A stretch of 64,000 bases of DNA from Gracilariopsis chorda (Eukaryota; Rhodophyta; Florideophyceae; Gracilariales; Gracilariaceae): positions 248,001 to 312,000 of the forward strand of contig NBIV01000055.1 of NCBI GenBank assembly GCA_003194525.1, in the 5' to 3' direction. Every line of letters starts with the position of its first letter. Positions within the stretch are counted from its first letter, which is position 1. A program made the translations under genes and the position numbers. The notes below the pieces were generated by a model. That model searched no databases. It was not told where the DNA came from and saw only the letters and a list, made by a program, of their open reading frames with translations. This document shows, in pieces, positions 11,940-23,122 of this stretch.

Positions 11940-13110
11940 CTATTCCTTGTGTCCTTTGAGGCGCCTTTTCGAGTTCCCAGAGTCATGTTTGAAAAAATGT
12001 TGGAAGATTAGACTTCTTCTTTTCCACATATATGGAAGCAACAAAAGAATGCAGCGGAGAAGAAAGGAATTTCTGCTGGAATAACGATATGAGCATGCTT
12101 CAGAATACTGGGAACTGCTCGCTTCTTTGATGATCTGGATGATGTGTGTGGAATGGGTGCAGAGACTATCGCAGGTTACTTTACCGCTCTTGTTCTTGTA
12201 TCATACATTTATACAGATACAGGTGCCAAAACACACTGCGGACAAAAAGCGAACTACAGAACATATCAGACAGATACAGTGAAGATATATTCAAAGGATG
12301 TATTGGATGCGTTCACTGCTGCAAAATACACTGTAAGACGTGCTCTGGTTCACTGAAATGAGAGTACCATAATACGAAAGAAGGGACGCTTGCTACACTT
12401 GCAGTCGAAGCATGGTCTGATAGAGATACTTTTGTGTGGCATTTTTTCGTGGGTCGTTGTGGCATAAACAATGACAAAACACTTTAAGAAGTATCCTCTT
12501 TAATCAACTCCATCTTGAACCGTACGTATAATACAAATCTCCCTACTGACAACATATTGCATCGTAATGCGCAGAAAAATCGTCTAGGTTATTTTCTCGT
12601 GGATGGAATATATCCCCGATGGACTCTATTTGCGTGTCCGACTCATTCTCTGGCGAGCGTGAACGAATGGCAGTACATAAAACTAGAGTAAGCATTACGA
12701 AAGGACACCGAAAGGGCTTTCGGTGTTCTACAGGCTCTGTTTAGTTACTGCGAAGAGAATCTTTCTTATGGTATAAAAAAAAAGTGGTCATGGTGAGTAA
12801 GTTCTGTTTCATAGTTCAAAACATATCGGTTCGCATGAAGCCAAAGGGATTTTTTTATTGAGGATTCGCAAGCTGAAGGAAAAGAATTAAACCTCATTAC
12901 GGAACTATACGCTGAGGAGACCATCGGTCTGCAGTAAAGAAGGACGGAAGAACTTCAACAAGAACAGCAAGCCAAATACGCAATCATGGTGGATGGCAAC
13001 TTGGATAGAGAGGCACTGAGCACAAAAGAGAGCCTTATTACGTCACCATTTGGCTTCAGTGCTCTACGCAAGAACGTAATTAGATGCTCGGGAGAACAAA
13101 GACGCAGGTA
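11940..13110 (+). pseudogene. PIF/Harbinger (Plant_tran, DDE_4-like) transposase relic
   Basis: The plus strand reads FRVPRVMFEKMLED, then GISAGITI, then ACFRILGTARFFDDLDD and MGAETIAGYFTAL (about 11,960-12,190). This is the N-terminal pattern of Harbinger transposases (FRMSRxxFxxI, then LRxLGYG, then GExT). After a frame change it continues as FKGCIGCVHCCKIHCKTCSG, where the family has GFPGxxGSIDCMHWxWKNCP. Next come VEAWSDRDTFVWHFFVGR, GINNDKTL, LGYFLVDGIYPRWTLF and LRKDTERAFGVLQALF (to about 12,740). A charged C-terminus reaches about 13,110 (TEELQQEQQAKYAIMVDGN). The first catalytic Asp (SIDC) is Gly; the second (NND) and the Glu of ERAFG remain. There are about four stops and at least one frameshift. 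The block order makes the family assignment firm. Confidence 0.82.
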
Positions 13111-14005
13111 AGAGATTTCGGCGTTGGTTTATATTCCTGTTACATTTGTAGTGGGTAGAAGTGAAGGGAACCTCTCAGAGTAGATTATCTGAAACGTTTC
13201 TCGCTGTTTAGGCGTTGTGTTCATGCGGGCAACGGCGCGAACCAATATCGAGACATGACTTGCTGTTCACTGGAGCGACGCGATAGACGCCATTTGGGCA
13301 TTACATAGAAACACGGGCAGCACCCCCGCCAGAAGCGAGAATGACAGATGAAGGATATCCGTTTGGCTAAATCTACTGCGAAGGATTCCTTTTTACTGAT
13401 ACTCTATTCTATGGTGTTCCCGTCACCGTCACCACAATCGGTTTTGATGCGCAGCACAGTGTCTTTTTTTTGCCGTTCGTATAACTCTTTACCCTCCGTG
13501 GCCTGCAGCTCAGCACATCCGCCATGATCTCCTTGCACTCAGACGATTTAGTGTCCAACATTTTGAACGGCTGGGTATCATCTACTTCCTGCCTTTCCAA
13601 CTTCTACCGCTCCGTTTCTTGCCTCAAGATCCTATTAACCTCGCCCAGACGTGCTTGAAATCATCGTACAATGTCCGTCACCCTTGGTTCTTCTTTAGCA
13701 TTTTTTCTTCTAGGTTTCGTTTCTTTATTCCGTTCGGGCGTATTTCTACATCGCTGGAAACCAACCCTTAATCTCTTTCCCTCTTGTTCGCCAGACAGAC
13801 ATTCCTATCCATGCCTGGTGGAGCTTGTGAACGCTCATCAGCGCGTTCCTTACCATCTGTTTCTTTTCTAATTGTGGTACTATCTTTCATTGAGTTTGAC
13901 TTCTTCTTGTTCTTGCCGCCTTAATCCCAAACTTTATCTTGTTCAGAGAGATATTATGCAATAGAAACCCATTTTTACGGCGCCGCATACACAGCGATTC
14001 CATCT
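13111..14005. other. Space between the two Harbinger-type genes
   Basis: No clear coding similarity. On the minus strand the tail of the Myb/SANT-like gene may extend here in decayed form, since short basic stretches recur, but no recognisable motif survives. Confidence 0.35.
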
Positions 14006-14308
14006 TCAGCCTTTTTCTGCTATCTTTAGATACGGTTCTTGCAAAATGTCGTCCAATAAATCGTCGTTTGCCCCTGATACCTTCATTGCCCTCACCCTAC
14101 TCCGTGCAGCCAGAAAGTGCTTCGTCTCTCTGGCTAACCTATGCCAGCTGCTTTTTAGAGACGAAGAGCTGCGATCCGGTTCATACTTCTTTCTACATAT
14201 TTCTTCTATTTCAGCCCACATTTTTTTGTCGTGCTGATTACAAAACTTTGCTGACTGTTCAATCCAAGCCTTTGCAAGAAGCAATGTCTCATCTTGTGAA
14301 AAGGCTTT
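14006..14308 (-). pseudogene. Myb/SANT-like DNA-binding domain, probable second Harbinger gene
   Basis: The minus strand encodes FSQDETLLLAKAWIEQSAKF at its start, then KKMWAEIEEICRKKYEP, a run of serines, LKSSWHRLARETKHFLAA and DDLLDDILQ, in one open frame of about 100 codons. Tryptophans in AKAW, KMW and SSWHRL at Myb/SANT-like spacing match the DNA-binding partner protein encoded by PIF/Harbinger elements and the related NAM-associated domain proteins. No start codon is evident upstream of QDETLLL, and the C-terminal part is not recognisable. It faces the Harbinger transposase relic tail-to-tail about 0.9 kb away, so the two may be the gene pair of one element, which is inference. A free-standing Myb-like fragment is the alternative. 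Confidence 0.55.
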
Positions 14309-14539
14309 TCCTCTACAACTGCGTTAGTCTGGTTTATGTGTGCATTTGTTCATATCGGCGCTACCCTCGTTTTTGCTTGATTCGCGAGCTACATTACTGA
14401 ATGAAGTATGATCGTTCTGTTTTGATTTGCTGACTGAGGATTGTTGGTTATCATTCTCGCTACAGGAATATCTTGGATTGGCTATAGCGTCCGTTGTGTA
14501 TTCTGCTTGTGGTTTATCGCAATTGGACGCCTCGTACGT

Positions 14540-15180
14540 TGAAAAAATGGTTAGAGCCACGTTTTTGGCTCGTGTAAACTTGCCCAGAAATGGCAGCTTA
14601 TGGGCCTTGCCAAGGTGACATGACCGACATACCTCCTCCATGCACTTGATCTTTGGCACACCTTCAGCATGTTTGTAAACTGCCTGCAGGTCGTGCGGGG
14701 TGGCAGTGACAGTGGTTTTATCCGCTAGTTCAATTATCTTATCTGGTATGTCAAGCAGTATGTTTGGAACGAAATCAGGTACAGAACAGAAGAAATGAGA
14801 GGTAGGCCAGAAGTCGACGCTCTGGGCCCATAAAGTAAAGCAACGCACGCGGGTTATGAAAATTAAAGGAAAAAAGGGAGGAGGAAGAATTAAGAAAGTA
14901 AAACAAGGAAGATCATAAGGCACCCATGATTCTGGCATATATTGACCCCAACTGCTCATTGGAGTCAACTGCAGCAGCACTTAGGACCAAGGAGATTTCA
15001 GAACTCACATGAGACTACGTGCTGACTACCCTGCGTGATATACGGTTGTGCTGCACTGCCCAAAATGCGAATGGGAGCTGTATTGGGCGATTTGGGACAA
15101 TGTGCGTTTGTGGGCTGAGCTGAGGGGTTGGAGTGCCAGTATGGAAATTGTTGATGTTTTAGAGCTGGGTCCAAATCCCA
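14540..15180. mobile_element. Rearranged Copia-B-like scraps in both orientations
   Basis: On the minus strand, 14,700-14,560 encodes a GAG-pre-integrase scrap (DLQAVYKHAEGVPK) nearly matching the one in Copia-B at about 17,900. Positions 14,819-14,833 hold a leader/primer-site-like stretch (TTATGGGCCCAGAGC, minus). On the plus strand, 14,935-15,050 encodes a gag scrap (SLESTAAALRTKEISEL) also found in Copia-B. It is followed by an LTR-derived piece (15,073-15,180). This is a fossil broken into at least three pieces by rearrangement. Confidence 0.6.
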
Positions 15181-15329
15181 AATAACTCAATCAATAAATG
15201 CAGCAAATCCATTGCCAGTCCCTTGATCTGGAACCATTTCTAAGAAATCAACAATTTCTATCCTGGCACTTCAACCCCTCAGCGTCGCCCACAAACGCAC
15301 ATTGTCCCAAATCGCCCAATACAGCTCCC
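15073..15329. repeat. Inverted repeat, 83-bp arms, built from two opposed LTR pieces
   Basis: The left arm 15,073-15,155 and right arm 15,247-15,329 are reverse complements with only a few mismatches, separated by 91 bp. Both arms match the Copia-B LTR at about 20,590-20,690, so the palindrome comes from two LTR scraps meeting head-on rather than from a MITE. Confidence 0.8.
15184..15329 (-). repeat. Remnant of Copia-B 3' LTR
   Basis: Matches 20,530-20,690 closely in the same orientation, including a block around CAAGGGACTGGCAATGGA. Only the inner part of an LTR survives, fused to the truncated RNase H region. Confidence 0.65.
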
Positions 15330-18300
15330 AAGGACACCTTTCACCACCAGCCCACTGCAATGCCCACTGGTTGTCAGGGTGTAGAGGAACCAGAGTTTTC
15401 ACGTCGAAGCAGCATTCCCGTAGCACAGGAGCAACCCATACCACTTCCTGCGCAGCCAATGTCAGAGCATAGTACTTTGCCTCGCCAGTGGATAGCGCAA
15501 CTGACGCTTGTTTTCGACCACCATACCAGCAGGTTGCTGACCCAAGTTTAACGATATACTCGGACATCGACTTCCGACTCGTAGTATCTCCAGCGTAGTC
15601 AGAGTTCACAAAACCATGCAGATCTAGCGATCCAGGCCTGTAGCATAGCCCATGCTGTCGCGTTCCACACAGGTACCTGAGCACACGCTTCACAGCTTTG
15701 TGACACCAAGCGGTAGGAGCACTCTGAAAACGAGCCAGGATGAGAACTGGAGCAAGTATATCCACCCTAGCACGTAGTGCCAAGTACAGCAGAGACCCAA
15801 TCATCTGCTGGTACAACTGCACATCCATTGATGATTTGTCCTCCTCCATTGCTAGAGATGTGAAAAAGCACTCCAACATAGGGCTAGGTACTGGCTTAGC
15901 GTTCTGGAGACCAAATCGTCGAAGTATACTTTCAATATTCAGCGTCTGTCCCAGCTTGACACCAAGGAGTTGTCCGGCTGTACCTATCTTCCATGACAGC
16001 TCCACGCCAAGGTACAGAGTGATTCGGTTCTCAATGCGGAGGTCATAGAGTGTTTTGCGCTCCTCCAACACCGTAGTCCGTTGCTCCAGCGTTGGCGTGA
16101 ACACCAGAATGTCGTCCACATATACAAATATGTAGGCATACATGCCATCTCCATCCTTTCGCTTGAATACGCACGGTGCGCTGGGTAGTTCCTCAAAACC
16201 CAATCTCTTCACGTCTGCTTTGAACTTGGTGTGCCATGCTAGATGAGCCTGTTTCAAATTGTACATAGCCTTGAGTAACTTATAGCACTTTGTGGTGAGA
16301 CCGGGAACACCACGCGGCGACATCACCCACACGTCTTCTTTAAGCTCACCGTTGAGAAATGCAATCTTAACATCTACTTGAGCCACATACATCTGAAGAC
16401 AAAGTGCGACGTACAGGAACATGCGGACCAGGCTAAATGGCACTACTGGCGCATATGTCTCCATGTAGTTCTGCCCGTATGTCTGGTGATTGCCACCAGC
16501 CACAACCCTAGCCTTGAATCTATCAACCGATCCTTTGGCATCGCGCTTTACGTTTAAAATGACATGAGTGGGAAGAGGCTGAGAGGCAGGTGCTTCATCC
16601 TCCTCCCAAGTGTTCTTCTCCTCCAGAGATGTCAGTTCTTCATCAATGGCATTCTTCCAAAAGCTCTGCTCAAGTGGTGTGGCAGACAGTGCTTCGCCCA
16701 TAGTAGGTTCATCACTGGTAGTAATATCCATTTGTGACGTTGCACTACCGGCCATGTACCACCACTTAGCTGGTGCACGTCGTGTACGGCAAGGAGAGTG
16801 TGGTTCTGGTTCAGATTCCGGTAAGACATCAGTGTCTGAAGTATGTTGACTAGCACTTGGGGCATGCTCACCACCATTGTCTGGGTCCGAATCGTCACCA
16901 GAAGTATGCTCACTATCATCTGGATGATCGGTACCGCTTTCAATTCTCTGTGCCGTTGGTATAGGAGTGGATTCAATATGTTCCGTACCACTCTCAATGT
17001 CGAATGGATTGTCCACAGAAACCATACTACCACTCTCAGTATCGATTTCAGAGTGATCTGTGCATTCATAAGTATTATCTGATGCACCTTCATCACTCAT
17101 AACATGTTCCAGAAATGGTGCCCCAGGGAACTTGGACTCGTCAAATGTCACATGCCGAGACTTTACAATGCGTGGAATCTCATCACTATCATTGACTAAA
17201 ACATCATACACACCATGCTCAAGAGTCTGCAAGTACACTCCCTCAAGTGCACGAGACTCGAACTTGGTATCCGGTTTCCTCTTAAGAACGAACGCAGCAC
17301 ACCCAAACACTTTGACATGCTTCAGGGATTGTTTTGAATCAGTCATCAAAAGGTAAGGGCTGCTTCCAGGTGCAGAGGGACAAAACCTATTGCGAACATT
17401 TGTAACGTGCTTTGACGATTATAATCACAAGCACTCTGGTACACTTGCCTGTACGAGCAAAGCTGGAGCAGCGTTCTCCATAGTGCGATTGATGCGCTCG
17501 GCTAATGCATTGTGTTCCGGAGTATACGGAGGAGAGAAAGAAGTGTCCTGAAGATTGTTAACATCAGTCAGCTGCAACGCAATATACTCTTTGGCATTAT
17601 CCAAGTGCACGTTCGCAATGCCCACTCCTCCAAGTTGCTGGAACTTGTGCTCAACTGCATCGAATACAACAGCAATTTCACTTTTATGGGTCATGAACCC
17701 TAAAAGTGCATACCTTGAATGCTCGTCAAGGAAGGTAGAGGAATATTGAAATTTTTGCAGGAATGACGGTACAACGGGTTGTAGTATGTCGGAATGTACC
17801 ACCTCACCTACGGCTCATGCTCAGTCATATTTGGAGGGAAACTGAAGTTTGTACGCCTTACAAAGCATACAAGGGCGGCATATCTTCTCCATTTTCGACA
17901 CCTTCGGCACCCCCTCAGCATGTTTGTAAACTGACTGGAGGTCGCGCGCATTGATGTGGACAAGTCGCCGGTGACATAAATTAGCAATACTGGACTCCGA
18001 TGTCTTCATGCAATGATCTCCATTAGTTGGTGACGAGGGTGAGGTTGGGTTGGTACCTTGCAATATCGGAGAGGGTAAGGTGTACAACCCCGAGCGTCGA
18101 TCGCGATGGCCACTGCGGATTACAAACCCATTGTCCAAGGTAATACGAACTTCACTTGAGCGAAAGAAGGATTCAATGCCCTTGTCCGCCAAGCATCCTA
18201 TGGATAACAAATTGTATTCCAGGTCTGGAACGAACAGGACATCAGTCAATCGTAGGTTTGCGTACTCAAATGGCAATAGTATGTCACCTCGCCGCGTTGC

Positions 18301-19439
18301 ACATACTTCAGTGTTGTCTGCAAGCATGATGGTTCGAGTTTCTACGTTGTGAAAAGACTCGGGAATAAACGCAGACACTGAATGGAAAAAGTGTGATGTT
18401 GCACCATTAATGGCATAGGTGTCCATATCGCAACTGTCGGGAGGTACGATGGAAGACTTTTCCAGTGCCATACCACATACCTCAATTTTCTGAACTACGA
18501 GCCGGCTTATTGCAAGACTTGGACGCCCCAGATATGCTCTTCGATTTGATGCTAAACTTGTCCAGGATGCTTTTGGGTAAGTGATTATCTGGTTTATCGG
18601 GACTCACAAGGCATCGGTCCTTTGTGTGACCATCACGATCACAGAATTCAAAGTGATAAGTCCGGTTACTGGACACCACGTATGCTCTACCAGCTGTACT
18701 TGGCCGGTCATCAGAGTCACTTCCGTCCCTGATATGCGTGTGACTAGAGTTTTGGGACACAAGTGAACCACCAGAACCTTTGCTGCTGTTCTTCTTTCGA
18801 CTTCGCGTACGTCCAGACCTACAAGAACTGACCAGACGAGCATTGTACTGATTGATCAAAGTGGTTGCGACATAGTCCCAAGTGAGTTCCGATATGTCCT
18901 TGGTACGTAGTGCAGCAGCCGTGGACTCCAACGAACTGTTCGGATCCATGAAAGCAAGTGGCATAGGTGCCTTGTGAGACTCTGGTGTATCAGCATCCTT
19001 TCCCCAACGGTCTAACTAAGCGAACAATGCCGTGTATTGATCCACATAGCTGGAAATGTTCTCACTGCTGTACGACATTCGAAACAATCGTGTCTGCGCT
19101 GAAATCCTAGATACAGTTCTATTGGAGCCGTAAAATCCATCCAAAAGTTGCAACATACGTGCAGGATCATCATCCACGTCCATGAATACGCGTAATGGAG
19201 CATCACCAAGAGCACAGATGATGATACCCCAAGCCTTTTCTCGTCTTGCAATGATACCGGGGGCTGCTATTTCAGTGCCACTACCTGCGATAGTTGTGTC
19301 TTGAGTTGAACTATCTGTGGTAGATTGAACACCAGAGGAATTCGTGAAATTCCAGAGAACATTAATACGGCATGCAGCTCGAAGACGGCGACGCCACAGC
19401 ATATTATCATCACCACTCTTACCATGGAAACGAAAAAAT

Positions 19440-20279
19440 TCATTCCAGAGGTGGATTCCGTTTCAACTTCGGAATCTGACATGGTTTCTACGGGTTTAGA
19501 ACCAAAGAAAAACAACAAAAAAACTATATAGACGCCTAATGTTGTGATATCCACACAATGTAGTGAAGCGGAAGGAAGGATTTCAAGGCTTCTGTTACAC
19601 AAAGAACCAGAAAAACTGCAGCGGAGAAGAATCTCAAGCACTCAGCAGCGAAAAAGTCAGCGGAGACCGTGTATCAAAGTCTATCACGCTTGTCGAGACG
19701 CGTCTCGTACGCGATGACAGGCGAAGTTCGGGTACTCAACCCTCAAATTATACTCACAGGACGTATTGACTTGAGCGTGGACACAAATAAAACTCTTTCA
19801 GACGGGCGCACTAGCAGGAGATACTACCCCCGCTACCCTAGAGATCCAAATCCTCTGGTCCCTGGTAACTCTCTCCAGTTGAGATGCGGTTCCTGCGACC
19901 AGTCCTGCTCTGTGCACCTCAATGTGACTGGCTTTACAATCCGTACGAGACGTCCAAAGGAGGCTAGTAGTTGACTCGACAAGCTTTCACCAGTTAATCC
20001 CTTCTAGTTGCTTGCGGGAAAAAGCGCGGTGTTTCTTGTGCGCTGAAGCAAAGAAGCAGTGATCGGAACAAGCGCAGGTCGGTCTACCAAAGATGAGTCC
20101 CTGAAAGCTTTGCCTCCTTTCACCACTGCCACTCGACTTCCTCAAGATTCACTCGCTCGCAACGCAACGTGAACCTGGGCAAAAGAAAAGCCAACTCTCC
20201 GTAGAGTCCAAAAAGATATTAATAGAGCATGACGTCTGCAAAAAGTCGACGCTCTGAGCCAGTAACCCGACGCATTGCA
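19440..20279 (-). other. Copia-B leader between LTR and gag
   Basis: No recognisable protein on the sense strand. It holds a primer-site-like sequence at 20,251-20,268 (GGGTTACTGGCTCAG, minus) where Copia-A has GGTTATGGGCCCAG. At 19,790-19,860 it carries a block conserved with the Copia-A leader (see findings). The antisense of that block can be read as DGRTSRRYYPRYPR. Confidence 0.5.
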
Positions 20280-20960
20280 CGCCGGTAATAAAAACAAAAA
20301 GGAAGAAAAAGGGAGGTAGAAGACACAAGAAAGTAAAAAAAGGAAGGTTGTCAGCCTTATTTGACCAGTTAACCCAAAAGCAGGCAAAACCAACCTACAT
20401 ATACCCTACCACACACACTTTACCGTTGTTGCAGCAATCGACGGCGGTGGTTGCACCATTACACTGCACCTTATTCGTGTGTACAGGTGTCCAAGAAAAG
20501 CGCGCGCAATCTAAAGTGTCACAATTTGAAATAACTAAATCCATCAATGCAGCAAATCCATTGCCAGTCCCTTGATCTGGAATCAGCTCTAAAAAATCAA
20601 CCATTTACATCCTGGCACTCCAACCCGTAAGTGCAGCCCATAAATGAACATTGTCCAAAATCGCCCAATACAGCTCCCATTTCCATCTTCAGCATTGCAA
20701 CACACCCGTCTACTGCGTGCACACTTGGACCAAACACATGGCTCCACTTCTGCCTATCCACAATCCAGTACCACACACGCGATAAAACTTGTATGGTGTA
20801 CAATGCTTATAGCATTTTGCAGGAGCCAATCACATTGCCTTTTCACGTTGGATTTGAGCAGATGCGCATATGCGCTTTTGGAGCGAGGGGCTCCAAAAGT
20901 GCCCATCGTCCCCTGAATGTTTGCTTTTGGACCAAACTGAGACCTTCTGGAGGGTTGGCC
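20280..20960 (-). repeat. Copia-B 5' LTR (boundaries approximate)
   Basis: On the minus strand the start resembles the Copia-A LTR: an ATTCAGGGGACGATGGGC-like block, the palindrome GCGCATATGCGC, CCAACGTGAAA and GATTGGCT in the same order. The inner part matches the 3' LTR remnant at 15.2-15.3 kb. The outer edge against the Copia-C fossil is unclear because integrase sequence abuts it directly. Confidence 0.6.
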
Positions 20961-20969
20961 AGTCATTTG

Positions 20970-22480
20970 ACCACGTCTAGACTTTGACAATATTCACCAG
21001 CGTTTTCTCTGCGTAAAGCATGTAAGATACATTGGCGTGCAGTTATAGTCTTCACATGCGTGCCGGTCTGGTTTTCGACAAACTTGAGACACTTTACAAA
21101 CATGTGCAGCACCTCATCTCTGGGCTTGAGCAGATAAAGGAAGCAAGAATGGGAGTAATCATAAATGAATGTGACAAACTAACGCGATCCACCCAAGGAA
21201 GCAACCAGTATTGTACCACAGATATCAGAGTGCACGAGGTCCAATGGTGCCTTAGCCCGTTCCCCCCTTTGCTTGGGAGTCAGATAGGGGGTAGCCTCGG
21301 CCACCATACAGGAATCACACACATCAATCGATTGAGTCACATCCACATTCAGCGCTGCCCACCACTATTTCGTGCCTTGTGCTTGATTCCATCCACATAT
21401 ATATGAGCTATTCGGCGATGCCATAGTGACAAGTCTGACAGAAGTGCTTTATTGGATTGTCTTGACTGGTCTATGTCGGTGCACAAGTAGTACAGGCCTT
21501 TAATGCGACGCCATTTTGCAAACAGAGCCGAGCCCTTATACAGACACACGTCCTGCTCGTCGAACACTGCAGTAGCACCCCAGTCACACATGGAAGATAC
21601 TGAGAGGAGATGGTACTTCAAGCTCGGTACATGCACCACATTTCTCAACCGGCATTTACGTTTTTGCCCTTCAACAGCAAGATCAATTTTGACAGTGCCA
21701 TGGACACGTGACTCAAACTTGGAATCAGTACCGATGCTCACACCACACAACATTTTGCTCTCGTATGTTTGAAACGTGGAGTCATCATAGGTCATGTGGG
21801 CAGTTGCTCCAAAGTCAACCATACAGTTACTGCTGGTGGCCTTGTTAGAACGGCTGGCAATGAGGCACACGTGGTCAGAATCACTGCAGCCTGCAGCTTC
21901 CTTTTTGCCGAGAATCGTGTGCACACTTTAGTGGGCAGCATCTTGTTCTTTTTTAGTCTCATCACGCTGTTTCTCAAAATAATAGCTCTGGATATGACCC
22001 ATCTTGCCACAGTAGTAGCACACGACTGACTTCTTCTGAGACTCCCCGCCGACCGAAGCTGCGTGACTACCAGATTCTTCCTTTGCACGGTCATGAATTT
22101 GCTGCTCTTCTCGCAGCAAACGAATCTTCATAAACTCCAGTTCGAGTTTGCGGTCACTAATTGTAGTTTCAATGGCGACGATGAGGTGCTCAAAGCGTTC
22201 CGGTAGTCCGCACAAGATGCCATAGCGGTGTCCTCCTCCTCAACCGTGACTTCCATACTCTTAAGATCCGATGCGAGATGAAGTATGCGATTGATGAATT
22301 GTAACATTTTCTCGTCATCCTGCATCTTGGCTGTATAGAAGGATCTTCGAGCATTAACTCGGCTGAGCAGCGTCATGCGCTGAAACACATCGGATATGCC
22401 TTTCCACGTTGATGTTAGCACATGGTCGAGTGCCTGGTAGTCCTGGAACATTATGGTGCAGCACTTGGGAATAAAGTTTC
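20970..22480 (-). mobile_element. Copia-C, truncated Ty1/Copia fossil related to the 30-64 kb family
   Basis: On the minus strand there is a gag piece (SDVFQRMTLLSRVNARRSFY, about 22,400), a CCHC-type knuckle region (VCYYCGKMGHIQ, about 22,020), a protease region (VDFGATAHMTYDDS), GAG-pre-integrase (LWHRRIAHIYVDGIKH) and the start of integrase (DVCDSC, PLDLVHSDICG). The reverse transcriptase and RNase H are absent, and the fossil stops against the Copia-B LTR. The sequence is close to Copia-A gag-integrase, so it is a diverged member or sister family. Several interruptions are present. Confidence 0.75.
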
Positions 22481-22484
22481 ATAT

Positions 22485-23050
22485 AACAGAGGGCTGTTTC
22501 TGAGAGCTGCTTTGCAAAAGCGCATATGCATGTGTTCTCAAACCCAACCTGAAACGGGCATATGATTGGCTACTGCACATACTCATATGCAATGTAATGG
22601 TTATAAGCGTTGTGCATCCTATGGGTCATAGGAATGGAACCGGCCACTTTGCATAAGGTGAATGGGCATGGTACTTAGAAATATGTGTGGCTACATCTGG
22701 TTTACATGTATAGTATATGCAGGTGTTGCATAGGTGCAGTTGTGCAAGTAAGTACGTGCCATGCACGCAACACACCAAGGGTATGTACATGGATGCAGTT
22801 GCATGTGAATTTGTGCTGTGTCATGGTCATGATGATGCACGTAAGTGCTTACACAGTGCTGTCACATTCTGGCACATTGTTCGCATGACTGATTCACTTG
22901 ATGCGCATTGTTGGCTGCTTGGTTCACTTGGTCTGCGTTGTTTTAATGTGTTCTTATGTTGTTATGCATGGTTGTACTTTGCTGTAATCAGTGTGAGCCA
23001 CCCTTATTGTATAAAAAGGAAATGCGGCCTTCGGGCGCAGTGGGCGCTTC
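22485..23050 (+). repeat. LTR relative of Copia-A, plus orientation, diverged
   Basis: It follows the Copia-A LTR order: GGGCTGTTT, GCAAAAGCGCATATGC, GATTGGCTACTGC, GTGAATTTGTGC and TCATGGTCATG, ending with a TATA-like TATTGTATAAAAAGG at about 23,004-23,018. It stands head-to-head with the minus-strand Copia-C gag fragment, so it is not simply that fossil's own LTR in place. Confidence 0.6.
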
Positions 23051-23122
23051 GTGCTGCAGCCAAAAGTTTGCAAAAGATATCCGCAAAAATTTTGGTTTAC
23101 GCATATACTAAACTATGTCAAA

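Larger units (their letters stand above)
15184..20960 (-). mobile_element. Copia-B, Ty1/Copia LTR retrotransposon fossil
   Basis: Read on the minus strand the order is LTR (about 20,960-20,280), primer-site-like leader (20,268 down), gag (about 19,420-18,480), protease and GAG-pre-integrase (about 18,470-17,830), integrase (about 17,800-17,430), reverse transcriptase (about 16,650-15,850), RNase H (about 15,800-15,340) and an LTR remnant (15,329-15,184). Integrase before reverse transcriptase places it in Ty1/Copia. Diagnostic blocks are LCHRRLVHINARDLQ, NALAERINRT, KARVVAGGNHQTYGQNY, AFLNGEL, YVDDILVF and LSTGEAKYYAL. The RNase H end abuts the middle of the LTR, so the 3' part is missing. 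It is broken by many interruptions, of the order of eight or more, and is clearly older than the 30-64 kb family. The X blocks carry a sister lineage with roughly two-thirds amino-acid identity in RT. Confidence 0.82.

Noticed and set aside
14006-14308. Host Myb transcription factor
   Set aside because: A single SANT-like block, no start context, and a Harbinger transposase relic next door fit an element gene better.
15340-15390. RNase H C-terminal extension of Copia-B as a new domain
   Set aside because: The extra residues are translated LTR sequence, shown by its match to the LTR at 20.6 kb.
22984-23060. Defined Helitron 3' terminus with hairpin and CTRR
   Set aside because: A GC-rich near-palindrome is present on the minus strand, but the following bases do not give a clear CTRR at the right distance.
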